This document shows, piece by piece, positions 7,277 through 15,670 of a stretch of DNA of 64,000 nucleotides. The translations under genes and the position numbers were made by a program. The stretch lies in NCBI RefSeq assembly GCF_017876515.1, contig NZ_JAGIOC010000001.1, positions 4,278,001 through 4,342,000 of the forward strand, read 5' to 3'. The DNA is from Brachybacterium fresconis (GTDB lineage: Bacteria; Actinomycetota; Actinomycetes; Actinomycetales; Dermabacteraceae). A model generated the notes under the pieces. That model was not told where the DNA came from. It ran no database searches and saw only the letters and a program-made list of their open reading frames with translations. Each line of letters opens with the position of its first letter. The stretch's first letter is position 1.

Positions 7277-7963
7277 ATGACAGATCTGGTCCTCCACGAG
7301 AACGTCTCCGGACCCCGGGGCGAGCGGGTGCTGGTGCGGCGGTCCGCCCGTCGGCGTCGCACGGTGTCGATCACCCGGCGCGAGGGAGACCTGGTGATCG
7401 CGATCCCCGCCACGTTCAGCGGCCGCCAGGAGCGTGACTGGGTGGGCAGGATGGTCGACCAACTGGTCGCCAAGGAGGCGAAGAACTCACCGCGGCGCCG
7501 CAGCGACGGGGCGCTGGAGGAGATGGCGCGCGAGGTCAGCCGGAAGCATCTGGACGGCCGTGCTCGCCCTGCCTCCGTGACCTGGTCCACGCGGCAGAAC
7601 CAGCGCTGGGGGTCCTGCACACCGGCCGACGGCACGATCCGCCTCTCGCACCAGCTGCAGGACATGCCCGACTACGTGGTGCGTGCGGTGATGATGCACG
7701 AGCTGGCCCATCTGCTGGTGCCCGGTCACGGGCCGGAGTTCCAGGCGCTGATGGCCCGCTATCCGCACGCGGAGCAGGCGCAGGGCTTCCTCGACGGCGT
7801 CTCCTTCGCGAAGAACCTGCCCAGCGGTGGGATCGACGAGGACCCGGCGGAGCAGGACGACCTGAAGGATCCGCCGGACCCCCCGGATCCGGCGGATCAG
7901 GCCGATCGAGCGGGTCAGACGGGTCGAGCGGGGCGGGCGGATCAGCCGGGTCAGGCGCCGTAG
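7277..7963 (+). CDS. YgjP-like (DUF45/SprT-related) zinc metallopeptidase
   Basis: The 228-residue protein carries the YgjP signature: NQRWGSCTPADGTIRLS (about 108-124) and a zincin motif HELAH at 141-145 with a third ligand His at 151 (PGHGPEF). Family members are single-domain metalloproteins, M48-like in fold, whose substrates are unknown. The first 185 residues cover the family; the last 40 are a Asp/Pro/Gly/Ala-rich tail with DPPDPPDP and RAGQTGRAGRA repeats, probably a disordered addition. ATG at 7277 is seven bases after CAGGCT, a possible leaderless start. Its 3' end overlaps the convergent Nudix gene by 13 bases. Confidence 0.85.
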   Translation: MTDLVLHENVSGPRGERVLVRRSARRRRTVSITRREGDLVIAIPATFSGRQERDWVGRMVDQLVAKEAKNSPRRRSDGALEEMAREVSRKHLDGRARPASVTWSTRQNQRWGSCTPADGTIRLSHQLQDMPDYVVRAVMMHELAHLLVPGHGPEFQALMARYPHAEQAQGFLDGVSFAKNLPSGGIDEDPAEQDDLKDPPDPPDPADQADRAGQTGRAGRADQPGQAP

Positions 7964-8565
7964 CGCGCGAGGTACGGGGCCAGGGCGTCGAGCTTTCCCG
8001 GCATGTCGGCCACGGTGCCCTCCGGGAGGGCATCGGTCGAGCGCTGCACGCTCGCCCCGCGGCGAGGCCACGGCACCCACCGCACCTCGGGCGACTCCTC
8101 GCTGGCGCGCAGCGGCAGGGTGGAGGCCGGGCCGCCCGCACGCAGCAGGTACTGCACGTCCCAGTGCTCGGAGCACGCCCCGAAGGCGGCATCCAGCTGA
8201 TGGCGGTGCAGAACGGCGGGGCCTGGTCCGACGCGCTCCAGAGAGGTCAGGCCGATCTCCTCGGCCACCTCCCGGCGGGCGGCGCGTTCGAAGCTGGTCT
8301 CGCCCTGCTCGAGATGCCCGCCCGGCTGCACCCAGAAGCGGCCCTTGCGATGCCAGAGCAGGGCGATGTGCTCCGCCGGGTCATCGATCACCACGGCGCT
8401 GGCGGTGAGATGCCGCGGCCCGCCGTCGCGGTACAGGACGCCGGGGGAGCGCAGCAGCAGGCCGCGGTAGTCCGCGGCGGCCTCCGGCCCGGACGCGGCG
8501 TCGGACGCCGCCTCCAGCTCCCTCAGCGCCGGGTCCGGTCCCTCAGCGAGCACCGGTCCCGCCAT
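7951..8565 (-). CDS. NUDIX hydrolase
   Basis: A 204-residue protein has a Nudix box at about 82-106 (PGGHLEQGE followed by ARREVAEEIGL), with the variant eight-residue spacing between the first Glu and the RE pair that occurs in part of the family. The N-terminal 50 residues are acidic and Ala-rich. The substrate cannot be told from the box alone. ATG at 8565 overlaps the end of the upstream metalloprotease gene by 23 bases, which implies translational coupling in one operon; an in-frame ATG 24 bases further upstream is possible but overlaps more. Confidence 0.85.
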   Translation of the reverse strand: MAGPVLAEGPDPALRELEAASDAASGPEAAADYRGLLLRSPGVLYRDGGPRHLTASAVVIDDPAEHIALLWHRKGRFWVQPGGHLEQGETSFERAARREVAEEIGLTSLERVGPGPAVLHRHQLDAAFGACSEHWDVQYLLRAGGPASTLPLRASEESPEVRWVPWPRRGASVQRSTDALPEGTVADMPGKLDALAPYLARYGA

Positions 8566-10129
8566 CGTCCGGGCCGTCCTTCCGGTCATCGTCGGTGCCG
8601 CTGTCGGCGTCGCCCGTGCCGCCTTCCTCAGCGGCCTCGTCCTCGCTGCCGCTGCCGTCGCCCGTGCCGTCGCCCGTGCCGTGGCCGGTCCGATCCTCGG
8701 TGCCGGCACCGCTGAGCAGCCGCTCCAGCTCGGCATCGAAGTCCGTGGGGATCTCGACGTCGGCCAGGGCATCGGAGGAATCCTCCGCGGCGCTCTGCGG
8801 AGCCTGCGGACGACCGGAGAGGACCTCCGTCGTCGGCAGCAGGTCCGGGTGCTCCCACTTCGCCTCGCGGCCCTGCTCCCCCTCGGTGGCCAGCACGCTG
8901 TCCCACCAGGCGAGGGCTTCGCGCACCCGGCGCGGACGCAGCTCGATGCCGACGGTGCGGGCGAGCATCTGCTCGGCCGGCCCGCCGGAGGCGCGGCGAC
9001 GTCGCAGCACCTCGCGCATCGCCTCGAGCTCGGGGAGCTTGCCCTGCAGCGCCTGCGTGGTGACGTGATCGACCCACGACTCGATCAGCGCCAGGGTCGT
9101 GGCCAGCTCCTCGAGGGCGCGCTCCTGCGCGGCCCGCCGGGTGAACACGAACATCTCCTCCGGCCGACGCGCCTGCAGCGCCTCCGGATCCGAGAGGTCC
9201 AGGCCGCGCACCATCTCGTCGAGCGCATCGAGATCCAAGGTGATGCCGCGGGCATAGTCCTCGATGGCGGAGAACAGGGCCTTGCCCAGCCACGGGGCGG
9301 CGCTGAACAGGGCGGTGTGCGCGAGCTCGCGGGCCGACAGGAAGATGCGGGCGGCACCGGGATCCAGCGAATGGTCGGCGATCAGATCCTCGACGTTGGC
9401 GGCGACCAGGGCGGGTTCCCCGTCGCGGCCCAGCGGCAGCGACAGATCCGTGGTGCCGGAGGCCTCGCGCGCCAGCGAACCGATCGCATGCCCGAACTGC
9501 ACGCCGAACATGGTCCCGCCGATCCGCTCCATCATCGCGGCCGGATCGCCCGCCATGCCCATCGCGTCCTGGTCCATCCCGCTGAGCTCACCCATCTGCG
9601 AAGTGATCGCCTCGCCGATGGCGCCGGACATGTACTTCGCGACCGGCTCGACGATCGTCTTCCAGTGCGGCAACGTGCGGTGCAGCCAGGTGCCGCGGCC
9701 GAACACGCCCAGCTCCGCGCTCGGCACGTCGATCGCGATCACCGGGTCGAGCCACAGACGCGCCACCTGGGCGGCCTGGCGCAGCTCCTCCACCTGGGCG
9801 TTCGTCGGGCCCGGGTCCCCGGGGCTGCCGCTCGGCTCCGGGGCGCCGGGGATGGCCGCGCCGGCGGCCGTGCGGCGGGCGATGTCCTCCGCCATGTCCC
9901 AGTTCACGGGGTTGTCGCCCTGGGCGGCGAACATGTTCTGCATCTGCGCGGCCGCAGCGCGCAGCTGCGCCGGGTCCTGCGGCAGGTTCGCCTGCTCGGC
10001 GAGCGCGGACAGGTCCAGCCCGTCCAGCGCGCCTTCGGGGAGCGCGTCCCCGAAGGTCTCCTGCAGGAAGCGCTTGAGCGCCTCTTCATCCATGTCACCG
10101 GGTCCGCCCGGGATCGGATCTTGGGTCAT
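8543..10129 (-). CDS. Zinc-dependent metalloprotease-like protein (Zincin_2 / TIGR03624 family)
   Basis: This 528-residue protein matches the actinobacterial Zincin_2 family (Rv3195-like): an N-terminal acidic segment, the stretch FGHAIGSLAREASGTTDLSL, and the conserved ARELAHTALFSAAPWL helix containing the partly zincin-like E-L-A-H. The C-terminal 80 residues are very rich in Asp, Gly and Glu (SGTDDD, GTGDGTGDGSG), likely disordered. ATG at 10129 has a GGAGG site (TGGAGGTGGCC). In M. tuberculosis the homologue also lies next to the PDZ-Lon protease gene in divergent orientation, as here. The family's activity is not established. Confidence 0.88.
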   Translation of the reverse strand: MTQDPIPGGPGDMDEEALKRFLQETFGDALPEGALDGLDLSALAEQANLPQDPAQLRAAAAQMQNMFAAQGDNPVNWDMAEDIARRTAAGAAIPGAPEPSGSPGDPGPTNAQVEELRQAAQVARLWLDPVIAIDVPSAELGVFGRGTWLHRTLPHWKTIVEPVAKYMSGAIGEAITSQMGELSGMDQDAMGMAGDPAAMMERIGGTMFGVQFGHAIGSLAREASGTTDLSLPLGRDGEPALVAANVEDLIADHSLDPGAARIFLSARELAHTALFSAAPWLGKALFSAIEDYARGITLDLDALDEMVRGLDLSDPEALQARRPEEMFVFTRRAAQERALEELATTLALIESWVDHVTTQALQGKLPELEAMREVLRRRRASGGPAEQMLARTVGIELRPRRVREALAWWDSVLATEGEQGREAKWEHPDLLPTTEVLSGRPQAPQSAAEDSSDALADVEIPTDFDAELERLLSGAGTEDRTGHGTGDGTGDGSGSEDEAAEEGGTGDADSGTDDDRKDGPDDGGTGAR

Positions 10130-10217
10130 GGCCACCTCCAGCGGTCCGTGGGTGTTCCAGCGTACCGAGCGCGGCTGGATGGAGGGAGGGCCGGGGCATC
10201 TGGGGCACAATGTCGGG

Positions 10218-11369
10218 GTGATAGACGAGCAGTCCCACCCCACCCGTGCGCGGCGAGCCCGCACGGCGATCCGGCGGACGGTGGACGACGCGCAGCTCGC
10301 CCGACCCGGACTCGCGCTGGGCTCCATGGTGCTGCTGTGCCTGATGATCCTGGGCGGCTCGCTGATGCCGGTGCCGTACGTCATCGAACGGCCCGGGCCC
10401 GCGATCGACGTGCTCGGTGAGTACGAGGACGAGAAGATCCTGGTGATCGACGGCGCCGAGACCCACCCCACCGACGGCGAGCTCATGATGACCACGGTCT
10501 CGGTCGACGGCGGGCCCGGCTACCGGGTCACCCCGGTCGAGGTGGTCGCCTCCTGGTTCGACCGCGGCCAGGCCGTCCTGCCCCGGGAGGCCGTCTTCCC
10601 CGCCGGGCAGACCCGCGAGGAGACCGTGCTGACCAACTCCGTGGCGATGAGCACCTCCCAGCAGGGAGCGGTGGCGGTGGCCCTGGATGAGCTCGGCATC
10701 GAGTACGAGCCCGTGGTGATGGTCGGCGGCGTCGAGCAGGGCGCTCCGGCCGATGGCGTCCTCGAGGGCGGCGACGTGATCCTGTCCGTGAACGGGTCCG
10801 GCGCCGAGACTGTCGACGGCGTCCGGGAGCTGGTGCGCACCACCGCGGAGGGCGAGGACGTGCAGATGCAGGTGCGGCGCGGCGAGGAGGTGCTCGACCT
10901 CGAGGTGCCCACCGAACAGGTCGACGGTGCTCCCCGGATGGGGATCGTGCCGACGGCCGGATACGACTTCCCGATGGACGTGCAGATCTCCGTCGGCGAG
11001 ATCGGCGGCCCCAGCGCCGGCATGATGTTCTCGCTGTCCGTGTACGACGAGCTGACCCCCGGGGCGCTGACCGGCGGCCACCAGATCGCCGGCACCGGGA
11101 CCATGTCCGCCGACGGCGACGTCGGCCCCATCGGCGGGATCCGCCAGAAGATGGTCGGGGCGCACGAATCCGACGCGGAGTTCTTCCTCGCCCCGAGCGA
11201 GAACTGCGACGAGGTCGTCGACTACGAGCCCGAGGGCCTGGACGTGGTCGCCGTATCGGACTTCGAGGACGCCGTCGCGGCGAGCGAGACCATCGCCGAC
11301 AGCGGCGACACCGAGGGCCTGCCCACCTGCGAAGACATCATGTCCCAGAACGGGGAGGAGACCCGATGA
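10218..11369 (+). CDS. Membrane-anchored PDZ-Lon (S16) protease
   Basis: A 383-residue protein has one N-terminal transmembrane segment (about 35-55, GLALGSMVLLCLMILGG), a PDZ domain (about 170-235, containing GSGAETVDGV) and a C-terminal Lon-type proteolytic domain. The Ser-Lys dyad is visible: GGPSAGM with Ser 266 and GGIRQKMVGA with Lys 311. No AAA+ module is present, so it is an extracytoplasmic, ATP-independent S16 protease like Rv3194c. The GTG at 10218 is six bases after CACAAT, consistent with a leaderless mRNA. It starts divergently from the Zincin_2 gene and overlaps the HAD gene by the ATGA of stop and start. Confidence 0.9.
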   Translation: MIDEQSHPTRARRARTAIRRTVDDAQLARPGLALGSMVLLCLMILGGSLMPVPYVIERPGPAIDVLGEYEDEKILVIDGAETHPTDGELMMTTVSVDGGPGYRVTPVEVVASWFDRGQAVLPREAVFPAGQTREETVLTNSVAMSTSQQGAVAVALDELGIEYEPVVMVGGVEQGAPADGVLEGGDVILSVNGSGAETVDGVRELVRTTAEGEDVQMQVRRGEEVLDLEVPTEQVDGAPRMGIVPTAGYDFPMDVQISVGEIGGPSAGMMFSLSVYDELTPGALTGGHQIAGTGTMSADGDVGPIGGIRQKMVGAHESDAEFFLAPSENCDEVVDYEPEGLDVVAVSDFEDAVAASETIADSGDTEGLPTCEDIMSQNGEETR

Positions 11370-12055
11370 GCAAGCGCCGTTCCCGCCGTACCCCGCCGCG
11401 GCCCACCGTGGCCCTCGACTTCGGCGGAGTGCTCAGCGCCGGGCACGATCCGGTCCCGGACATCCGCGAGCTGCTCGGCGGCGAACCCGAGGTCCTCGCC
11501 GAGGCCCTGTGGGCGCAGCGGCCCGCCTACGACGCGGGCACGGTCACCGCGGCGGAGTACTGGGGCGCCGTCGCCGCCGCCGTCGGCGTCGACCAGCTCA
11601 GCGAGACCGAGGTCGATGAGCTCCAGGAGGCCGACAATCGCTACTTCCTGCGCCTGGATCCCGCCGCCCGCGCCCTGATCCACGACCTCGCCCGCCACCG
11701 CGTGCGCCTGGTGCTGCTGTCCAACGCCTCGGTCGCCTTCGGCGAGGCTGTGCGCCGGGCCGACTGGTTCGAGGCCTTCTCCTTCGCCGTGATCTCCGGG
11801 GAGGAGCAGATCCTCAAACCCGATGCGGAGATCTACGAGATCCTGCTGAGCGCCCTGGCCCATGAGACCGGGGGAGTGTCGATCCCCTCGGCCGTGCTCT
11901 TCTTCGACGACCGCGAGGACAACGTCGCGGCGGCGCGGGCGCTGGGCATCGACGCGCACCTCTGGCCGCGCAACGGCGAGCCGTCCGAGGGCGCGGAGCA
12001 CGGTGCTGACATCGCCCGCCGGGTGCTCGCCGAGCGGGGCGTCGACCTGGTCTGA
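11366..12055 (+). CDS. HAD-superfamily hydrolase
   Basis: A 229-residue haloacid-dehalogenase-like protein has motif I as ALDFGGVLS, the DFGGV variant in which the second Asp is Gly. Motif II is VLLSNAS, motif III the Lys of LKPDAEIYE, and motif IV FFDDRED. The cap is a small alpha-helical C1 type (residues about 25-110). The Asp-to-Gly change is widespread in this HAD subgroup and does not by itself mean loss of activity, but the substrate is unknown. The start overlaps the Lon-protease stop (ATGA) behind a GGAGGAG site, so the two are translationally coupled. Confidence 0.88.
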   Translation: MSKRRSRRTPPRPTVALDFGGVLSAGHDPVPDIRELLGGEPEVLAEALWAQRPAYDAGTVTAAEYWGAVAAAVGVDQLSETEVDELQEADNRYFLRLDPAARALIHDLARHRVRLVLLSNASVAFGEAVRRADWFEAFSFAVISGEEQILKPDAEIYEILLSALAHETGGVSIPSAVLFFDDREDNVAAARALGIDAHLWPRNGEPSEGAEHGADIARRVLAERGVDLV

Positions 12056-12062
12056 GGGCGCC

Positions 12063-12118
12063 CGGCCCCCACCACGGTGCGACCTGGAGCGCTGCCGCGC
12101 CGAACCTGCTGGGGGCCG
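12063..12118 (+). terminator. Possible terminator after the HAD gene
   Basis: A 9-bp inverted repeat CGGCCCCCA (12063-12071) pairs with TGGGGGCCG (12110-12118) across a 38-base GC-rich loop just after the HAD stop codon. It separates the protease-HAD operon from ettA. A TAGAGT hexamer at 12136-12141 could be the ettA -10, giving a leader of roughly 75 bases. Confidence 0.4.
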
Positions 12119-12225
12119 AGCCCGCCCCGGCGGGGTAGAGTCGGTCACTGCGACACATCCCGTGCAGCGCCGTGCCCCGGCGCGCCGGTGAGAATCCCAG
12201 ACCCCTCTCCGAACAGGAACACGAG

Positions 12226-13908
12226 TTGGCAGAGTTCATTTACACGATGTACAAGGCCCGCAAGGCCGTGGGAGACAAGGTCATCCTCGATGACGTCACC
12301 ATGAGCTTCTACCCGGGCGCGAAGATCGGCATGGTCGGCCCCAACGGCGCCGGCAAGTCGACGATCCTGAAGATCATGGCCGGGCTGGACCAGCCCAGCA
12401 ACGGCGAGGCCCGCCTCAGCCCCGGCTACAGCGTCGGCATCCTGCTGCAGGAGCCGCCGCTGGATGAGTCCAAGACCGTCCTGGAGAACGTCCAGGAGGG
12501 TATGGGCGAGCTCTTCCAGAAGGTCCAGCGCTTCAACGCCATCGGCGAGGAGATGGCCGAACCCGATGCCGACTTCGACGCGCTGATGGCGGAGATGGGC
12601 TCGCTCCAGACCGATATCGACGCCGCGAACGGCTGGGATCTCGACTCCCAGCTCGAGCAGGCGATGGACGCCCTGCGCTGCCCGCCCGGGGACGAGATGG
12701 TCACCCACCTCTCCGGCGGTGAGAAGCGTCGCGTGGCGCTGTGCAAGCTGCTGCTGGAGAAGCCCGACCTGCTGCTGCTGGACGAGCCCACCAACCACCT
12801 CGACGCCGAGAGCGTGCTCTGGCTCGAGCAGCACCTCCAGCAGTACGAGGGCGCCGTCATCGCCGTCACCCACGACCGCTACTTCCTCGACCACGTCGCC
12901 GAGTGGATCGCCGAGGTCGACCGTGGTCATCTCATCGGCTACGAGGGCAACTACTCCACCTACCTGGAGAAGAAGGAGGAGCGCCTGGCCGTCCAGGGCA
13001 AGAAGGACGTTAAGCTCGCCAAGCGCCTCAAGGAGGAGCTGGAGTGGGTCCGCTCCAACGCCAAGGGCCGCCAGGCGAAGTCCAAGTCGCGCCTGAACCG
13101 CTACGAGGAGATGGCCGCCGAGGCCGAGCGCACCCGCAAGCTCGACTTCGAGGAGATCACCATCCCGCCGGGTCCGCGGCTGGGCAACCAGGTCATCGAG
13201 GCCGACGACATCCGCAAGGGCTTCGGCGAGCGGATCCTCATCGACGGGCTCTCCTTCTCCCTGCCCCCGAACGGCATCGTCGGCGTCATCGGTCCCAACG
13301 GCGTCGGCAAGACCACGCTGTTCAAGACCATCGTCGGCCTCGAGCCGCTCGACGACGGCGAGCTGAAGGTCGGCCAGAGCGTCAAGATCAGCTACGTGGA
13401 CCAGAACCGCGAGAACATCGACCCGGACAAGAATCTCTGGGAGGTCGTCTCCGACGGCAACGACTTCATCCAGGTCGGCAAGGTCGAGATCCCCTCGCGC
13501 GCCTATGTCAGCCAGTTCGGGTTCAAGGGCCCGGACCAGCAGAAGAAGGCCGGGGTGCTCTCCGGTGGTGAGCGCAACCGGCTGAACCTGGCGCTCACCC
13601 TCAAGCAGGGCGGCAACCTGCTGCTGCTGGACGAGCCGACCAACGACCTGGACGTCCAGACCCTCGGCTCCCTGGAGAACGCTCTGCTGGAGTTCCCGGG
13701 CTGCGCCGTGGTCGTCTCCCACGACCGCTGGTTCCTCGACCGCGTGGCCACGCACATCCTGGCCTACGAGGGGACCGAGGAGGACCCGGCGAACTGGTAC
13801 TGGTTCGAGGGCAACTTCGAGGCCTACCAGGAGAACAAGGTCTCGCGCCTGGGCGCCGAGGCCGCGCGCCCGCATCGGGTGACCTACCGTCGCCTCACCC
13901 GCGACTGA
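12226..13908 (+). CDS. ettA: EttA, energy-dependent translational throttle ATPase (ABC-F)
   Basis: A 560-residue ABC-F protein has two ATPase domains and no membrane segment. NBD1 has GPNGAGKST and LSGGEKRRVALCKLLLEKPDLLLLDEPTNHLD in pieces around residues 35-190; NBD2 has GPNGVGKTT and LSGGERNRLNLA. The linker (about 245-320) has the EttA-type basic coiled segment. The N-terminus AEFIYTM is near-invariant in EttA, which forces the start to be the TTG at 12226; no ATG or GTG lies in the right place. EttA binds the ribosomal E site and couples translation to ATP/ADP ratio. Strong bidirectional terminator downstream. Confidence 0.95.
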   Translation: MAEFIYTMYKARKAVGDKVILDDVTMSFYPGAKIGMVGPNGAGKSTILKIMAGLDQPSNGEARLSPGYSVGILLQEPPLDESKTVLENVQEGMGELFQKVQRFNAIGEEMAEPDADFDALMAEMGSLQTDIDAANGWDLDSQLEQAMDALRCPPGDEMVTHLSGGEKRRVALCKLLLEKPDLLLLDEPTNHLDAESVLWLEQHLQQYEGAVIAVTHDRYFLDHVAEWIAEVDRGHLIGYEGNYSTYLEKKEERLAVQGKKDVKLAKRLKEELEWVRSNAKGRQAKSKSRLNRYEEMAAEAERTRKLDFEEITIPPGPRLGNQVIEADDIRKGFGERILIDGLSFSLPPNGIVGVIGPNGVGKTTLFKTIVGLEPLDDGELKVGQSVKISYVDQNRENIDPDKNLWEVVSDGNDFIQVGKVEIPSRAYVSQFGFKGPDQQKKAGVLSGGERNRLNLALTLKQGGNLLLLDEPTNDLDVQTLGSLENALLEFPGCAVVVSHDRWFLDRVATHILAYEGTEEDPANWYWFEGNFEAYQENKVSRLGAEAARPHRVTYRRLTRD

Positions 13909-13922
13909 GCAGGCGCGACCCC

Positions 13923-13965
13923 GAGAACCGCCCCACGACCGTCCATCGGTCGTGGGGCGGTTCTC
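13923..13965. terminator. Strong bidirectional terminator, ettA / sigma-antisigma fusion gene
   Basis: A perfect 19-bp stem (arms 13923-13941 and 13947-13965) closes a 5-base TCCAT loop between two converging genes. The outer end of the arms reads GAGAA/TTCTC, giving a short T-rich side in both directions. It is the most stable hairpin noticed in the window. Confidence 0.9.
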
Positions 13966-13991
13966 GTGCGGCGGTGCCCGGACCGACCGGG

Positions 13992-15542
13992 TCAGCCGGT
14001 CGAGTCAGGGGTCGGCAGCTGCGGGGACAGGCTCGCCACGATGCGGGTCGACGGGGTGCCGGACATGTTCTGCGGTGCCATCTCGCGGGTGACGACCAGG
14101 GAATCGGCCGTCCCCGGCGAAGAGAAGCGGATCAGGCCGTCCTCGGAGATTTCCAGCACGCCGAGGTCCTCCTGGACCCCGTCCGTGGTGCCCCACAGCT
14201 GCAGGACCTCGCCCTCGTAACCGCTGACGCCCTCGGCGCGCACCGCGAGACCGTCCGCCGTGATCACCGCGGACCAATCGCCGTTGTCGCTGCGCCCGGA
14301 CACGAGCCGGGCGTCGGGTTCGAGGCTGTACTGCGTCCAGGTGCTCGCGAACGTCTCCGTCAGGCTCTGTTCCCGCCGTGCGTCGATCAGGAGCCCGCCG
14401 AGGACCAGCGCCGTGACCAGGGCCAGGGCAGCGACCGTGCGGGAGATCCACGGGCGGTGGCCGGCCACCGTCTGCTTCGCGCGCGCCTTCTCGCGACGGC
14501 GGCCGCGTCGTGAGCTGCGCACCTCGTCGGCCGCCCGGAAGGCGAAGGCCGGCGCGGGGGCCGGGGAGGGGTCGGCCTCCGGGACGTCGCCGCCCGGGGT
14601 GGCGGAGGGGTCAGCGGTGGCCGAGGTGCTGTGCACCGCTCCGGCCACGGCGGGCGGGCCCACCGCCCGGCGTTGGGAGTCCGTGCCCAGGACCGGGGTG
14701 GCGTAGCTGCCGCGGTAGGCGGCTTCGGGGCCGGGGCCGGGGCCGGGGCCGGAATCGGAGTCGGGGGCCGGGCGAGGAGCTGCCCCGAAGCCCTCGAGCA
14801 CCGCCCGGTGCAGATCGTGCGAGGGCCGGACGGCGGTGAGCAGGGTGAGGGAGGCCGCGGCCTCGATGGCGCGGCGATGGATGCCTGCCGTCTCGGAGTC
14901 GTCGATGAGGTCGCGCAGGCGACGGCGCTCCGACTCCTCGGCCAGGGCCAGGGCATCCAGGGCGGCGAGGGCACGGAGCTCTGAGGATCCCGTCCCGCCG
15001 AGCGGCACCAGCTCATCGAGCATGTGGGCGAGGACCCCGGCTGCCTCCCTGCGGTCGGGACCGGTGATCTCGAACCGTCCCTGGGCGGCGGACTCGACGA
15101 GGGCGCGCTGCGCGGGCGGCAGCTCCAGCAGGGCGCGCATCACGTCCATCTCCCGTCGATCGCGAGTGCGGTCCTCGGCGGCATCGGGGGCGACCAGGGA
15201 GCGCACGTCCCCGCGGGGACGCGTGGCGACGGCCGCGCGACGAGCCCGGTCCAGCACCGCGGCCTCTCCGGGCAGGGCGCTCGCGGCGAGATCCGCCGCG
15301 TCGCGCAGGCAGCCTCGCAGCACGGACACGGTCAGCCGGCCACCTGTCGCCGACGACCCGGTGACGTGCACGGCGAGGCCGTGGATCCGTGGACCGAGCA
15401 CGTCGACCAGGGCACTCGCCGCCCGGCGATCGGCCGCGGCGCTGCGACGCAGCAGGGTACGGATGGGATCGAGCCGGTATCCGAGGTCGACGGTGTCCTC
15501 CTCGGTCACGGGCATCCCCCCGGTTCGTACCTCGCTGCCCAT
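13992..15542 (-). CDS. Membrane anti-sigma factor (RskA type) fused to a degenerate ECF sigma factor domain
   Basis: This 516-residue protein can be read in five parts. Residues about 38-110 resemble ECF sigma region 2 (ASALVDVLGPRIHGLAVHVTG, then helices ending LDRARRAAVATRP), and about 132-178 resemble region 4 (VMRALLELPPAQRALVE). Residues about 187-240 resemble the RskA N-terminal anti-sigma domain (ELRALAALDALALAEESERR). A Pro/Gly/Ala linker (255-335) and one transmembrane helix (about 367-386) follow. The end (395-507) matches the extracytoplasmic RskA domain (VLQLWGTTDG, SLVVTREMAP, TRIVASL). The region-2 core that contacts polymerase and the -10 is not conserved. ATG at 15542 is chosen for its GGGAGG site; ATG at 15515 is possible. 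Transmembrane and RskA parts are firm; the sigma part is an inference. Confidence 0.72.
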   Translation of the reverse strand: MGSEVRTGGMPVTEEDTVDLGYRLDPIRTLLRRSAAADRRAASALVDVLGPRIHGLAVHVTGSSATGGRLTVSVLRGCLRDAADLAASALPGEAAVLDRARRAAVATRPRGDVRSLVAPDAAEDRTRDRREMDVMRALLELPPAQRALVESAAQGRFEITGPDRREAAGVLAHMLDELVPLGGTGSSELRALAALDALALAEESERRRLRDLIDDSETAGIHRRAIEAAASLTLLTAVRPSHDLHRAVLEGFGAAPRPAPDSDSGPGPGPGPEAAYRGSYATPVLGTDSQRRAVGPPAVAGAVHSTSATADPSATPGGDVPEADPSPAPAPAFAFRAADEVRSSRRGRRREKARAKQTVAGHRPWISRTVAALALVTALVLGGLLIDARREQSLTETFASTWTQYSLEPDARLVSGRSDNGDWSAVITADGLAVRAEGVSGYEGEVLQLWGTTDGVQEDLGVLEISEDGLIRFSSPGTADSLVVTREMAPQNMSGTPSTRIVASLSPQLPTPDSTG

Positions 15543-15670
15543 CGGACGCCCTCCCGTGCGTGCTGTGCTGGTCTCGTGGCGCCGCGCCCCCACGCGCCGG
15601 GGACCATTGTCGCAGGCGGACGCCGGTGGTGCGGGCCGTCCACCGCGGTGGGTCCGGGTACCGTACTGGC

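Noticed and set aside
14727..14752. GGGGCC tandem repeat as a regulatory or G-quadruplex element
   Set aside because: It lies in frame in the linker of the anti-sigma fusion protein and encodes a Gly-Pro run, so coding bias explains it, though quadruplex formation is not excluded.
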